64,000 nucleotides of DNA from Chthonomonas sp. UBA2362 (GTDB lineage Bacteria > Armatimonadota > Fimbriimonadia > Fimbriimonadales > Fimbriimonadaceae): contig DDTO01000008.1 of assembly GCA_002344135.1 (NCBI GenBank), positions 124,001 to 188,000 on the forward strand. Reading direction: 5' to 3'. Shown piece after piece: positions 9,422-16,875 of the stretch. The stretch's first letter is position 1; each line of letters opens with the position of its first letter. The notes under the pieces were generated by a model. The model worked only from the letters and a program-made list of their open reading frames with translations. It was not told the origin of the DNA and did no database searches. A program made the position numbers and the translations under genes.

Positions 9422-11245
9422 ATGATGAAGTTCACGCTCGTCGCGTCGGCTTTGCTGACGGCTTCACTCGCATTCGCCGAGGGAATTCCGATTTCGGTCA
9501 CCGGCTACAACTGGGACGGCATCGCCAATGGCGCACCCACGAACAACGACCCTCCCGCGGTGCAAGCCAGCACCACGGGCACGCTCGATGGCATCTTCTG
9601 CTATTTCGAGAGGGGCTTCTGGTCCCTCGATGCCAACGTCGGGCTGCCGCCGGATGGAAAGGTGACGTCCTACGTGGACAACCTGACGCGCTATCAGCTT
9701 CGGCCGGCCACGGGCGACAATCTTCTGCTTCTGCGCAACCTGTTCAACCCGTCCGGCACCCTGACGCTGGTCACGCCGGGCTCCTATCGGAAGATTCACT
9801 TCCTGGTCACCGGGTTCAATGGCAGTCTGCCGGGTCGCTACACGCTCCACTTCAGTGACCTGAGCAGCACGAGCGGATCGTTCACCTCGCCCGACAACTT
9901 CAACCAGGTCGGTTGGGCGATTCGCGGTTTCGGTCGGGTGGACCGCGACAACGATGGGGTGTTCGCGAACCCGGCCCTCAATCCGCGAATCTATCAAGTG
10001 ACCGTCGGCTTGAACGCCCTGGATGCGATGAAGACGCTCACCGCCATCGAGTTCTTCAACGACGATGTGACCGGGCTCAATCACCACAACGTCGGCATCT
10101 TCGGAGTCTCAGGGGTCCCGACGACGGCGGATTCGATGCCGATTGCGGCGAGCGGATACGACTTCGACGGCGTGGCAGACGGGCCGCCCGTCGAGAACGA
10201 CCCCTTCGCCGTACAGGCCAGCACCGACGGAGACCTCGATAGCCAATACGTGTACTTTTCCCAGGGATTTTGGCTCTCGAACCCGTTCGCCGGGCTGCCT
10301 TCCAGCGGGACGATCGTGAGTGCCCTCGACGGCAGCTCGATCTTCCAGTTGCGCCCCTACGACGGCCCCAACATTCTTCTCCTCCGGCAAGCGGGCTCGG
10401 GGCAGTCGACGAAGACGCTTAGCCTCGCAAGCCCCGATCGGTACAGCCGACTCTCGTTCCTCATCACGGGCTTCAACGGTCGCCAGCCTCTCCAGTACAC
10501 GCTGAACTTCCAGGGAGGAGGGACGTTTACGGACACGATCTTCGCTTCCGACAACTTCAACACGCCGGATTTCGCGATCAACGCCATCGGGCGAGTCAGT
10601 CGAACGACGGGGGCGTTCCAGAACGACGGCTCGAATCCGCGCCTCTATCACGCCGACGTGTGGCTCTCCGCCGCGGAGTCGAGCCAAGTGATCCAGAGCA
10701 TCACCTTCTCGAACGTGGAAACGACCGGCGTCAACGCTAGAAACATCGGCGTGTTCGCACTCAGCGGCGTCCCGTCCTCCTCACAGATCACCGTTTCAGG
10801 GCGCGTCACCTTCGGCGACCGCCAGGGCAACTTCCCCTCGACGGTCGACATCGAGTTCAAGGATCCGAACAACCCGATCATCGTGGTTCATACCGCGATG
10901 GGCGTCGTGGTGGCTCCGAACGGTAACTACAGCACGTCGGACCTTCCGGCCACTTCCGGCTCCTACCTGGTCGCAGTCAAGCCAGCGCCGTGGCTTCGAA
11001 AGACGGTAGGCCCTATCAATACCGGGTCGTCACACGTGGGCGTCGACTTTTTGCTGAGCAACGGCGATATCGACGATGATAACGAAATCGCGATCGGAGA
11101 CTATGCTTTGCTCTCGTCGGCATTTGGCTCTGGGCCGGGCGATCCCAACTGGAATCCTGCAGCCGACCTGGATGGCGACGACGAGGTCACGATCGGTGAC
11201 TACGCAATCCTCTCGCAGAACTTCGGCATGATCGGCGACGAGTGA
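9422..11245 (+). CDS. Secreted protein with an internal tandem duplication and C-terminal dockerin-like domain (copy 2)
   Basis: 607 aa. Seen: signal peptide, then two copies of a roughly 210-residue domain (about 19-235 and 240-455), each starting with a SGYDFDGVADG-like or TGYNWDGIANG-like motif and ending HNVGIFGVSGVP or RNIGVFALSGVP. A beta-sandwich segment (about 460-545) ending KPAPWLRK and a dockerin-like double EF-hand (DDDNEIAIGDYALL, DGDDEVTIGDYAIL) follow. ATG 9422 has GGAGGGA 5 nt upstream; the longer frame from 9368 is rejected. I do not recognise the duplicated domain. Cleavage and export are inferred from the N terminus. Confidence 0.87.
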   Translation: MMKFTLVASALLTASLAFAEGIPISVTGYNWDGIANGAPTNNDPPAVQASTTGTLDGIFCYFERGFWSLDANVGLPPDGKVTSYVDNLTRYQLRPATGDNLLLLRNLFNPSGTLTLVTPGSYRKIHFLVTGFNGSLPGRYTLHFSDLSSTSGSFTSPDNFNQVGWAIRGFGRVDRDNDGVFANPALNPRIYQVTVGLNALDAMKTLTAIEFFNDDVTGLNHHNVGIFGVSGVPTTADSMPIAASGYDFDGVADGPPVENDPFAVQASTDGDLDSQYVYFSQGFWLSNPFAGLPSSGTIVSALDGSSIFQLRPYDGPNILLLRQAGSGQSTKTLSLASPDRYSRLSFLITGFNGRQPLQYTLNFQGGGTFTDTIFASDNFNTPDFAINAIGRVSRTTGAFQNDGSNPRLYHADVWLSAAESSQVIQSITFSNVETTGVNARNIGVFALSGVPSSSQITVSGRVTFGDRQGNFPSTVDIEFKDPNNPIIVVHTAMGVVVAPNGNYSTSDLPATSGSYLVAVKPAPWLRKTVGPINTGSSHVGVDFLLSNGDIDDDNEIAIGDYALLSSAFGSGPGDPNWNPAADLDGDDEVTIGDYAILSQNFGMIGDE

Positions 11246-11248
11246 GCC

Positions 11249-11282
11249 CGTTGGGAGGCGTCGGTTTCGACGCCTCCCAACG
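11249..11282 (+). terminator. Terminator-like hairpin after dockerin gene 2
   Basis: A perfect 15-bp stem (CGTTGGGAGGCGTCG at 11249-11263 and its complement at 11268-11282) with GTTT loop, directly after the stop codon. No T-run follows; instead the next gene's TATACT box begins at once, so it may insulate the two units. Confidence 0.65.
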
Positions 11283-11288
11283 TATACT
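11283..11288 (+). promoter_or_regulatory. -10 box of a probable leaderless promoter
   Basis: TATACT, ending 6 nt before GTG 11295. The whole space between the upstream hairpin and the start codon is 12 nt, so there is no room for a leader with a Shine-Dalgarno site. Confidence 0.6.
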
Positions 11289-11294
11289 GTTCTA

Positions 11295-11708
11295 GTGAAG
11301 CTGCTTGCGGTTGTTTCTTGGTTCGTCCTCTCGGCGGTCGTCTATGCTGAAAACTACGCTGGCACCTACGAAGTGCTGCGTTATCAGAACGGAAAGAAGA
11401 TCGACCCTGCGAAGGCGTCCAAAGCCTTGCTGACCTGGATGGAACTCGGCAAGGACGGCCGCTTCACGATCCAGACGTTCGACAGGAAGTTCTCCGGTAA
11501 CTGGACCGAAAAGGATGGACTTCTTCGACTGATCTCCGACCCTCGAACGCCGGGCAAGGATCGCTGGCCCGGCAAGATCGTACTGAAGCCGTCGCCGAAC
11601 CGGGGCTTGCTCAAGATCGCCGAGCCGAAAGCCCTGGCCGAGCAGATCGAGTTCAAGTACGATCCAGGGGTCGTGGCGCGATTCAAGAAACTCGCCGGAA
11701 AGTCGTAG
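11295..11708 (+). CDS. Small secreted protein of unknown function
   Basis: 137 aa from a GTG start. Seen: a clear signal peptide (MKLLAVVSWFVLSAVVYA) and a compact basic domain beginning ENYAGTYEVLRYQNG, with a FSGNWTEKDGLLRL stretch resembling small lipocalin-like or THAP4-like barrel proteins. I cannot assign a family. Its 3' end overlaps the convergent SRPBCC gene by 26 bp. It is probably periplasmic or secreted. Confidence 0.75.
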   Translation: MKLLAVVSWFVLSAVVYAENYAGTYEVLRYQNGKKIDPAKASKALLTWMELGKDGRFTIQTFDRKFSGNWTEKDGLLRLISDPRTPGKDRWPGKIVLKPSPNRGLLKIAEPKALAEQIEFKYDPGVVARFKKLAGKS

Positions 11709-12156
11709 CCCGGCCGAAGATCTCCTCGATGATGCGAGCCCGGTGCTCGAAGACCGCCTCGACCCTTCGGCGAACGAAGAGCCGGTCGACAAGGGGCTCA
11801 AGGAGCCAGCCCGGCGCGAGGTAGTCGACTCGGTCTGTCACTTCAGTTTGACCGCCGACGGCCCGAAAACGGTGCTCGTGAATCCAAACGCGGTAAGGTC
11901 CCCGAAGCTGGGTGTCGATGAACCTGTGGGGCGGCTCCCAGAGCGTAATCTCGGTCCGCCAGTTCATCGGCAAGCCGTTGAGGCGAATGCGATAGTCGAT
12001 GAGCGCCCCCTCATGCATGTCGATCGGCAAGGGTGTGACGATCTCGAACCGCAGTTCCGGGGGCGTGATCCGCTGCAGGTTCTCCGCCTTCGAAAAGAAC
12101 TCGAACACGTCCTCCAGCCGAGCCGGAACGATCTGGCGACCTTCGAATCGCCTCAT
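11683..12156 (-). CDS. SRPBCC (START/Bet v 1-like) ligand-binding protein
   Basis: 157 aa. Seen: the family pattern of an N-terminal strand and VFEFFSKAENLQRITPPE helix, LRFEIVTPLPIDMHEGALIDYRI, a WRTEITLWEPPHRFIDTQLRGPY strand pair, WIHEHRF and the C-terminal long helix. This resembles the SRPBCC proteins found beside photolyase or carotenoid genes. Its ATG overlaps the stop of the CarH-like regulator gene by 4 bp (ATGA), so the two are co-translated. The ligand is unknown; a link to light or oxidative response is inferred only from the neighbour. Confidence 0.82.
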   Translation of the reverse strand: MRRFEGRQIVPARLEDVFEFFSKAENLQRITPPELRFEIVTPLPIDMHEGALIDYRIRLNGLPMNWRTEITLWEPPHRFIDTQLRGPYRVWIHEHRFRAVGGQTEVTDRVDYLAPGWLLEPLVDRLFVRRRVEAVFEHRARIIEEIFGRATTFRRVS

Positions 12157-13028
12157 GCCGGCACCTGTAGAAAGCCGAGGTCATCGCCGATCCGTGCGCC
12201 GATCGACTTGAGATCTTCGGCATAGGCGACGGCTCCCCTGCCCCCCGCGACGACGCGAACATGGGGCCCGACCTCTTCCCGAATCGCGCGGAGCTCGTCG
12301 GGCAAGCCAAGGTCGTCGGTTGGGTACACGATGCTCAGCGCCAATGCCTCCGCGCCGGTGCGGCGGACGACGATTCCGATCTCGGCAGCCGGCAGGTTCG
12401 GCCCCAGGTAGACCACCTGCCAGCCACGCAAAGCCGCCTCGATCGCGACGAGCAGCGCGCCGAGTTCGTGATGCTGTCCTCGCGGTGTGGTCACGAGCAG
12501 GAGCGGGGCGCCAGGCGGGGCGGCAAGGTCGGATCGGAGGTCATCGAGAACCGATCGGATCGCGGCGGTGGCCAGGTGTTCACTCGCGATACCGCCAGGG
12601 GTTTCCGACCATTGCCCGTCTATCCACCGCAGGAGCGGCAAGACGTCGTTGGCCACGAAATCGCGAGCCCCGGACTTTGCCAGCCGATCCTCGAGCAAGC
12701 GGCGCAGCCGGATCGCGTCGTAGTCGAGGATCGCCTGCCGGAGGGATGCGAGCCGATCCGCGAACACCTCCTCGGTCGATAGCCGACCGAGCTCCTCATC
12801 GCTGAGGTGGGCGATTCTCGGCAGGGAATGGCCCGCTCGTCGGAGACGAGCCAAGAGGGCCAAACGGCGTGCGTCTTCCTCGGTGTAGAGGCGGCGGTTG
12901 GACTCGGAGCGCCCCCCGATTCCCAGGCCATACCGTCGCTCCCAAGCACGGATGACATGAGGGGTGAGGCCCGTCCGATCGGCGAGCGCTTGAATGCCGA
13001 TCGTCCCTTTCGCGGCGGTGTCGTTCAT
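12153..13028 (-). CDS. MerR-family regulator with B12-binding domain (CarH/LitR-like photoreceptor)
   Basis: 291 aa. Seen: N-terminal MerR winged helix (IQALADRTGLTPHVIRAWERRYG, residues 12-34), a four-helix linker with Trp140 followed ten residues later by Glu150-His151, matching the W-x9-EH adenosylcobalamin-capping motif of CarH, then a Rossmann-like B12 domain with HHELG (His187 the likely lower axial ligand). In the CarH family AdoB12 binding gives a tetrameric repressor that light breaks apart. The acidic residue two before the axial His is Gln here. The gene is divergent from the fasciclin gene and is followed by the SRPBCC gene. Light sensing is inferred, not shown. Confidence 0.83.
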   Translation of the reverse strand: MNDTAAKGTIGIQALADRTGLTPHVIRAWERRYGLGIGGRSESNRRLYTEEDARRLALLARLRRAGHSLPRIAHLSDEELGRLSTEEVFADRLASLRQAILDYDAIRLRRLLEDRLAKSGARDFVANDVLPLLRWIDGQWSETPGGIASEHLATAAIRSVLDDLRSDLAAPPGAPLLLVTTPRGQHHELGALLVAIEAALRGWQVVYLGPNLPAAEIGIVVRRTGAEALALSIVYPTDDLGLPDELRAIREEVGPHVRVVAGGRGAVAYAEDLKSIGARIGDDLGFLQVPA

Positions 13029-13033
13029 GTTAT

Positions 13034-13074
13034 GTCTAAGTATACGACAGAATTATTGCGAACGATAATTAGAC
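13034..13074. promoter_or_regulatory. Nested palindrome, candidate operator of the CarH-like regulator
   Basis: GTCTAA (13034-13039) is mirrored by TTAGAC (13069-13074), and inside it AATTAT (13051-13056) is mirrored by ATAATT (13065-13070). The element is AT-rich in a GC-rich genome and lies in the divergent gap between the regulator and the fasciclin gene, next to a TATACT box reading toward the regulator. Confidence 0.5.
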
Positions 13075-13123
13075 GCATCTCGTAGCAGTGGGAGACGGCC
13101 CACAGGGGCCAAGGAGATCAACT

Positions 13124-13621
13124 ATGAAGAAGACGTTCGTTTCCCTCCTCGTCGTCGCTTCGCTCGCGCTCGCGGCTATCGCCAGTGCGCCTCGCAAGCA
13201 GGATATCGTGGACACCGCTGTCGGTGCCGGCGACTTCCAAACCCTCGTCGCCGCGGTGAAGGCTGCCGGCTTGGTCGAGGCCTTGAAGAGCAAGGGTCCC
13301 TTTACGGTCTTCGCTCCCTCCGACGAGGCGTTCGCCAAGCTCGAGAAGGCCAAGCCCGGCATCCTGGCTGATCTGCTCAAGCCCGAGAACAAGTCCAAAC
13401 TGCAGACGATTCTCAAGTACCACGTCATTCCCTCGGAGGTGCGGGCGGCGAGCGCCGTCAAACTCAAAAACGGCACCATGGTGGAGACGCTGGCCGGGCG
13501 GAAGGTCAAGGTCGGCAACAAGCACGGCGTGACGATCGACAACGCCAAGGTCATCAAGACCGACATCCTTTGCACGAACGGCGTGATCCACGTCATCGAC
13601 ACCGTTCTCATCCCCAAGTGA
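13124..13621 (+). CDS. Secreted fasciclin (FAS1) domain protein
   Basis: 165 aa from ATG 13124. Seen: signal peptide (MKKTFVSLLVVASLALAAIASA) and a single FAS1 domain with DIVDTAVGAGDFQTLVAAVKAAGL, the H1 motif GPFTVFAPSDEAF, LKYHVIPSEV and the H2 motif NGVIHVIDTVLIP. These proteins usually mediate adhesion at the cell surface. An AAGGAG Shine-Dalgarno at 13111-13116 sets the start; the longer frame from 13088 is rejected. Its promoter faces that of the CarH-like regulator, so it may be a target of it. Confidence 0.9.
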   Translation: MKKTFVSLLVVASLALAAIASAPRKQDIVDTAVGAGDFQTLVAAVKAAGLVEALKSKGPFTVFAPSDEAFAKLEKAKPGILADLLKPENKSKLQTILKYHVIPSEVRAASAVKLKNGTMVETLAGRKVKVGNKHGVTIDNAKVIKTDILCTNGVIHVIDTVLIPK

Positions 13622-13631
13622 TCCCGCCCCT

Positions 13632-14435
13632 TCATCCGATGACCCCCTCTTCATCGTCGGCGAGGGGGTCTTCGGGCTGAGTGAAGTCTGGATGCTGGCG
13701 GCACAATGGCAGAAAATCGCAGTGACGGCACAGGCCCTTGAATATCGGCGTGATTTCGGCGTACTCCCGGTGCAGGATCTGATCGCCGAGGAACCGCAGA
13801 TCGCCGAGGAGTTCCTGCGTTTCCTCCTCGCTCAGGGACGCAGTGGCGCGCTCGCCGGAACGCAGCGCGACGAGCGTCGCAACCACCGGCTTACCTGGGT
13901 ATCGATCGCGAACGAGCAGTTGGTAGCATCCGAGAGCCAGGTCCCCCAAGACATCCTCAGTGCAGACGGCTTCTGGACCCGTCTTGTAGTCCACGATCTC
14001 CAGGGTGCCATCCTCCCTCTCATCGAGCCGGTCGATTCGTCCGAGCAGCTCCCAATCCCCCATGTCCATCCGAAGAGTCCGCTCGACGAAGAGCGTTCGT
14101 GCCGTCGTCGGTTCGAGGGTCACGCGATCGACGTAGGACTCGACGATCGCCCGTCCTTCACCGAGGGCTTCCTGCATCTCCTGTGCGCTGCCGTAACCGG
14201 CGTCGATCCACGACTCTTCCAAGGCGGCAAGGGCTTCGTGGGTGGTGGTCACTCCGGCATCTCCGGAGTCGTGGAATCGCTCGAGCACTCGGTGGAGTGT
14301 CGTACCGAAACTATAGTACGACCTCGCCCGCAGGTAGTAGCGGCCGCGCATGTCGGCGTAGGTCCAGCGATACTTCACCGGGCATGCGAGGTACGTCGAG
14401 ATCTTGCTCGGGCTGAGGGTCGGCTTGCGAGCCAC
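13632..14435 (-). CDS. PD-(D/E)XK nuclease with Cas4/AddB-type Fe-S cluster cysteines
   Basis: 267 aa from GTG 14435. Seen: SPSKISTYLACP with Cys18, then His48 in GTTLHRVLE, Asp135 in GRIDRLDE, Glu146-x2-Asp149-x-Lys151 in EIVDYKTG, and a C-terminal Cys236-x2-Cys239-x5-Cys245 cluster. This is the RecB-family nuclease plan with four Fe-S cysteines, as in Cas4 and AddB, standing alone with no helicase or cas gene nearby. The upstream extension to 14549 is rejected: it reads back through the permease gene. A CATAAT box ends 6 nt before the GTG. Probably a DNA repair exonuclease. Confidence 0.87.
   Translation of the reverse strand: MARKPTLSPSKISTYLACPVKYRWTYADMRGRYYLRARSYYSFGTTLHRVLERFHDSGDAGVTTTHEALAALEESWIDAGYGSAQEMQEALGEGRAIVESYVDRVTLEPTTARTLFVERTLRMDMGDWELLGRIDRLDEREDGTLEIVDYKTGPEAVCTEDVLGDLALGCYQLLVRDRYPGKPVVATLVALRSGERATASLSEEETQELLGDLRFLGDQILHREYAEITPIFKGLCRHCDFLPLCRQHPDFTQPEDPLADDEEGVIG
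13641..13670. terminator. Terminator-like hairpin after the fasciclin gene
   Basis: A 9-bp stem GACCCCCTC/GAGGGGGTC with a 12-nt loop. It lies inside the last codons of the convergent nuclease gene, where it encodes the acidic tail. A weak TTC follows instead of a T-run. Confidence 0.45.
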
Positions 14436-14442
14436 GAGCCGA

Positions 14443-15228
14443 TTATGAACTCGCGCTCGAGTAGTGCCGAAGGGCGAAATTCCAGAACCAGCGGGAAAAG
14501 AGTAGGGCCGCGAGTGACCACGCCACGCCGAGTCCGAGCATGCCGGCATTGTAGCCCTTCACCAGTTGGCTGGAAGGAACCGTGGCGAGAAAGGCGAGCG
14601 GAACGAAGTAGGTGAACATGCGCTGGAGTCCGGTGCTGTAGATGTCGAGCGGATAGCGCGCGACCTGCATGACGGTTTCCCCCAGCACCCACAAGTTGTC
14701 CACGCGTACGAGCCAAATCCCCAAGGTCATGAGGGCCATGTTGAAGGCATAGAAGAGAAGCGTTGCCGCCAGGAGCAGCACTACGTATGCGAACCATTGG
14801 GCGGCGCCGGGATGAACGCCGGATGTACTCACCCCGATCCAGACCATCGCGATCCCGGCGAACAGCGTGCCGATCTGATCGAAGTTGAACTTGCGGGTGG
14901 AAACCCAAAATTGGGTGTCGACCGGCTTCGTGATGACGAAATCGAGCGTTCCGCGCCGGACCTGTTCGGGGATCTCTTGAAGCGACATGAAGAGCGCCGA
15001 CACGATGGCGTTCATCACGAAGCAAGTCGCCGCGAGCACGAACGCATCGCCCCGATTCCATCCCGCTACCGAATCGGTATTGCGGTAGATCACAAGCACG
15101 ATCAGCAGGAAAAAGCCGATCCACACCACGTTCTGGGCGATCTTGGCAAAGAAGTTGGCGCGGAATTCGAGTTCCCGTGCAAGGGAACTTACGAAGAACG
15201 TTCGGTAGATCCGCCAATATCGGCCCAC
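14443..15228 (-). CDS. ABC-2 type transporter permease subunit
   Basis: 261 aa with about six membrane segments. Seen: RANFFAKIAQNVVWIGFFLLIVL near the N terminus, VRRGTLDFVITKPVDTQFWVS in the first cytoplasmic loop (a strong signature of COG3694-type ABC-2 permeases), and YPLDIYSTGLQRMFTYFVPLAFL before the last helices. Members normally pair with a second permease and an ATPase; none is next to it here, so partners must be elsewhere. GTG start with a TATCAT box 6 nt upstream. The nuclease gene follows 7 bp downstream. The substrate is unknown. Confidence 0.85.
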   Translation of the reverse strand: MGRYWRIYRTFFVSSLARELEFRANFFAKIAQNVVWIGFFLLIVLVIYRNTDSVAGWNRGDAFVLAATCFVMNAIVSALFMSLQEIPEQVRRGTLDFVITKPVDTQFWVSTRKFNFDQIGTLFAGIAMVWIGVSTSGVHPGAAQWFAYVVLLLAATLLFYAFNMALMTLGIWLVRVDNLWVLGETVMQVARYPLDIYSTGLQRMFTYFVPLAFLATVPSSQLVKGYNAGMLGLGVAWSLAALLFSRWFWNFALRHYSSASS

Positions 15229-15234
15229 TCCGCT

Positions 15235-15240
15235 ATGATA
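15235..15240 (-). promoter_or_regulatory. -10 box of a probable leaderless promoter for the ABC-2 permease
   Basis: TATCAT on the minus strand, 6 nt before GTG 15228. The identical hexamer stands before hsp20, hicB and the FAD oxidase gene. Confidence 0.55.
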
Positions 15241-15346
15241 GTCGTATCGGCTGAGGCTGTTCCGAGGTGCACGAGGTATCGCCGGCCATCGCCAATTCCC
15301 GCTTTGACGCTTCGGCCAGACGGAGGGCCGTGCCAGAATTCAATCG

Positions 15347-15736
15347 ATGAAACGACCGCTCGCTTCGTTTGCTTTTGTACTCGGACTCGCGATGTTCCTT
15401 GCCGGATGTGCCGCCAAGGAAGAGTCCACTTCGATAGCGCCGCCGAAAACGGACGACAAATCTGGCTCTTCGGCCGAGTCGGCCAAGCTCGATTTCGTCA
15501 AGGACGTTCGGCCGACTCTCGAGGCATATTGCCTTCCCTGCCACGGCGGAAAGGGTCAAAAAGGAGTCACTCTGGATGCTCTCGCCACCAACGAAGCGGC
15601 GGCGGCCAATGCGGTGGTCTTCCGGGAAATGGCGGAGGAACTCGAAGCCGGCAAAATGCCGCCCAAGACGGCCAAGCAGCCGCCCGACGACGTCAAGGCC
15701 AAACTGATCGCCGATCTCAGGGCGCTCGGCGGCTAG
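15347..15736 (+). CDS. c-type cytochrome lipoprotein (PSCyt-like)
   Basis: 129 aa. Seen: a lipobox LAGC with Cys21, a disordered acidic/Ser linker to about residue 45, then DVRPTLEAYCLPCHGGKGQKGVTLD with a CXXCH heme site at 62-66, and a possible Met ligand in EAGKMPPK. This matches the Planctomycete/Armatimonad-type heme domain (PSCyt1). Predicted to be lipid-anchored outside the inner membrane, with electron transfer as role. The ATG has a CAGAAT box 7 nt upstream and no Shine-Dalgarno. Its stop codon shares the tetranucleotide CTAG with the stop of the convergent gene. Confidence 0.87.
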   Translation: MKRPLASFAFVLGLAMFLAGCAAKEESTSIAPPKTDDKSGSSAESAKLDFVKDVRPTLEAYCLPCHGGKGQKGVTLDALATNEAAAANAVVFREMAEELEAGKMPPKTAKQPPDDVKAKLIADLRALGG

Positions 15737-16845
15737 GGGGACTCGGGCCGTCCGGTCTGGAGCGATCGGACGATCGCATCCATCGTGCGCACGGTCTCCA
15801 GACCCTCGACCAGATCGGGGCTGTTCGGGCTCCCGTCGAGAAGGCGTGCGGCGAAGTAGTCGGCGTAGTTGCAGAACTCGCCGTAGTGCATGCCCTTGAG
15901 TTCGTGGCGGTAGTAGTAGCCGGCCATCGCGTGGTGGAAGTCTTCTTCGATCTCGATCCCTCTGGCGTCGTGACGGGTGAACCGAAGGTCCGGATACCGG
16001 GCCAAGGAAGAGCCTCCGGAGCCCATGAGAAAGCATTCGATGAGGCTTCGCGCTTTGGGAAGTTCATGCATACCGTAGTGGCCGAAGACGCGGGCGATCC
16101 GGCCATCGGCTGCTCGGAGGTTCACGACGATCGCGTCGGGAGTCTTCATGCCGAAGCGCGCCCCCAGCTCGCTCACGAACCCGTATGCGTGGACCTCGAC
16201 GATGGAACCCAGATACCAGCGAACAAGGTCGACGGGATGGCTCAGGCCAAGGTAGGCCCAGTGAGTGGACTCCAGTGTCCAAGGGCTCTTTTCGTAGTAC
16301 CAGTCCATGCGGTGGACGTAGTGTGCATCGACGACCTCGACCTGCCCGATCGCGCCGGCCTCGACCTCCTCTCGCTGCCGTTGGAAGGGCTCATAGAACC
16401 GCGTCGACTGACCAACCTGCAGGCGCCTTCCAGTCTCCTCGGCCGCCCGCAGTAAGCGAGGGATGTCCGCGGCATCGTTGATGAGCGGCTTGGTGCAGAT
16501 GACGTGCTTCCCGGCGCGAAAGGCTCGCTCGATTTGGTCGGCGTGGAGGGCGTCCGGCGTGTAGATCGCGACGATGTCGACTTCGTCGCGGGCGAGGAGC
16601 GCGTCGTAGTCGGGGGTAGTGAAGAGCCCGGGCACAGCGGCTTCGGCGGCCCAGCGCTTGCCCGCTTCCAGGTCGCATCCGGCTACGGCTCGGCAGAGGC
16701 CGCTCGCACGCAGGGCGACGAGGAGAGTGTGCCCTTCGTGAAGTCCGACGATCCCGATGCCAAGCCGTTCCTCGGCGGGCCGCTCACTGTAGGAGCGTCG
16801 AGCGCCGATCGTCGGGCGTCCGGTGGGCAGGGAGTCGGGGTGCAT
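15733..16845 (-). CDS. Gfo/Idh/MocA-family oxidoreductase
   Basis: 370 aa. Seen: Rossmann start LGIGIVGLHEGH (28-39), DYDALLARDEVDIVAIYTPDALHADQIERAFRAGKHVICTKP, then the C-terminal alpha/beta domain with HPVDLVRWYLG and FCNYADYFAARLL. The family reduces or oxidises sugars and cyclitols with NAD(P). The usual EKP motif reads TKP here, which keeps the Lys but replaces the Glu. Start ATG 16845 follows GAGAG; about 27 extra N-terminal residues precede the Rossmann fold, so a later start cannot be excluded. Substrate unknown. It lies 30 bp after lon on the same strand. Confidence 0.87.
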   Translation of the reverse strand: MHPDSLPTGRPTIGARRSYSERPAEERLGIGIVGLHEGHTLLVALRASGLCRAVAGCDLEAGKRWAAEAAVPGLFTTPDYDALLARDEVDIVAIYTPDALHADQIERAFRAGKHVICTKPLINDAADIPRLLRAAEETGRRLQVGQSTRFYEPFQRQREEVEAGAIGQVEVVDAHYVHRMDWYYEKSPWTLESTHWAYLGLSHPVDLVRWYLGSIVEVHAYGFVSELGARFGMKTPDAIVVNLRAADGRIARVFGHYGMHELPKARSLIECFLMGSGGSSLARYPDLRFTRHDARGIEIEEDFHHAMAGYYYRHELKGMHYGEFCNYADYFAARLLDGSPNSPDLVEGLETVRTMDAIVRSLQTGRPESP

Positions 16846-16875
16846 CTCTCATGAATACCCGACTCGGCTCTGGCG

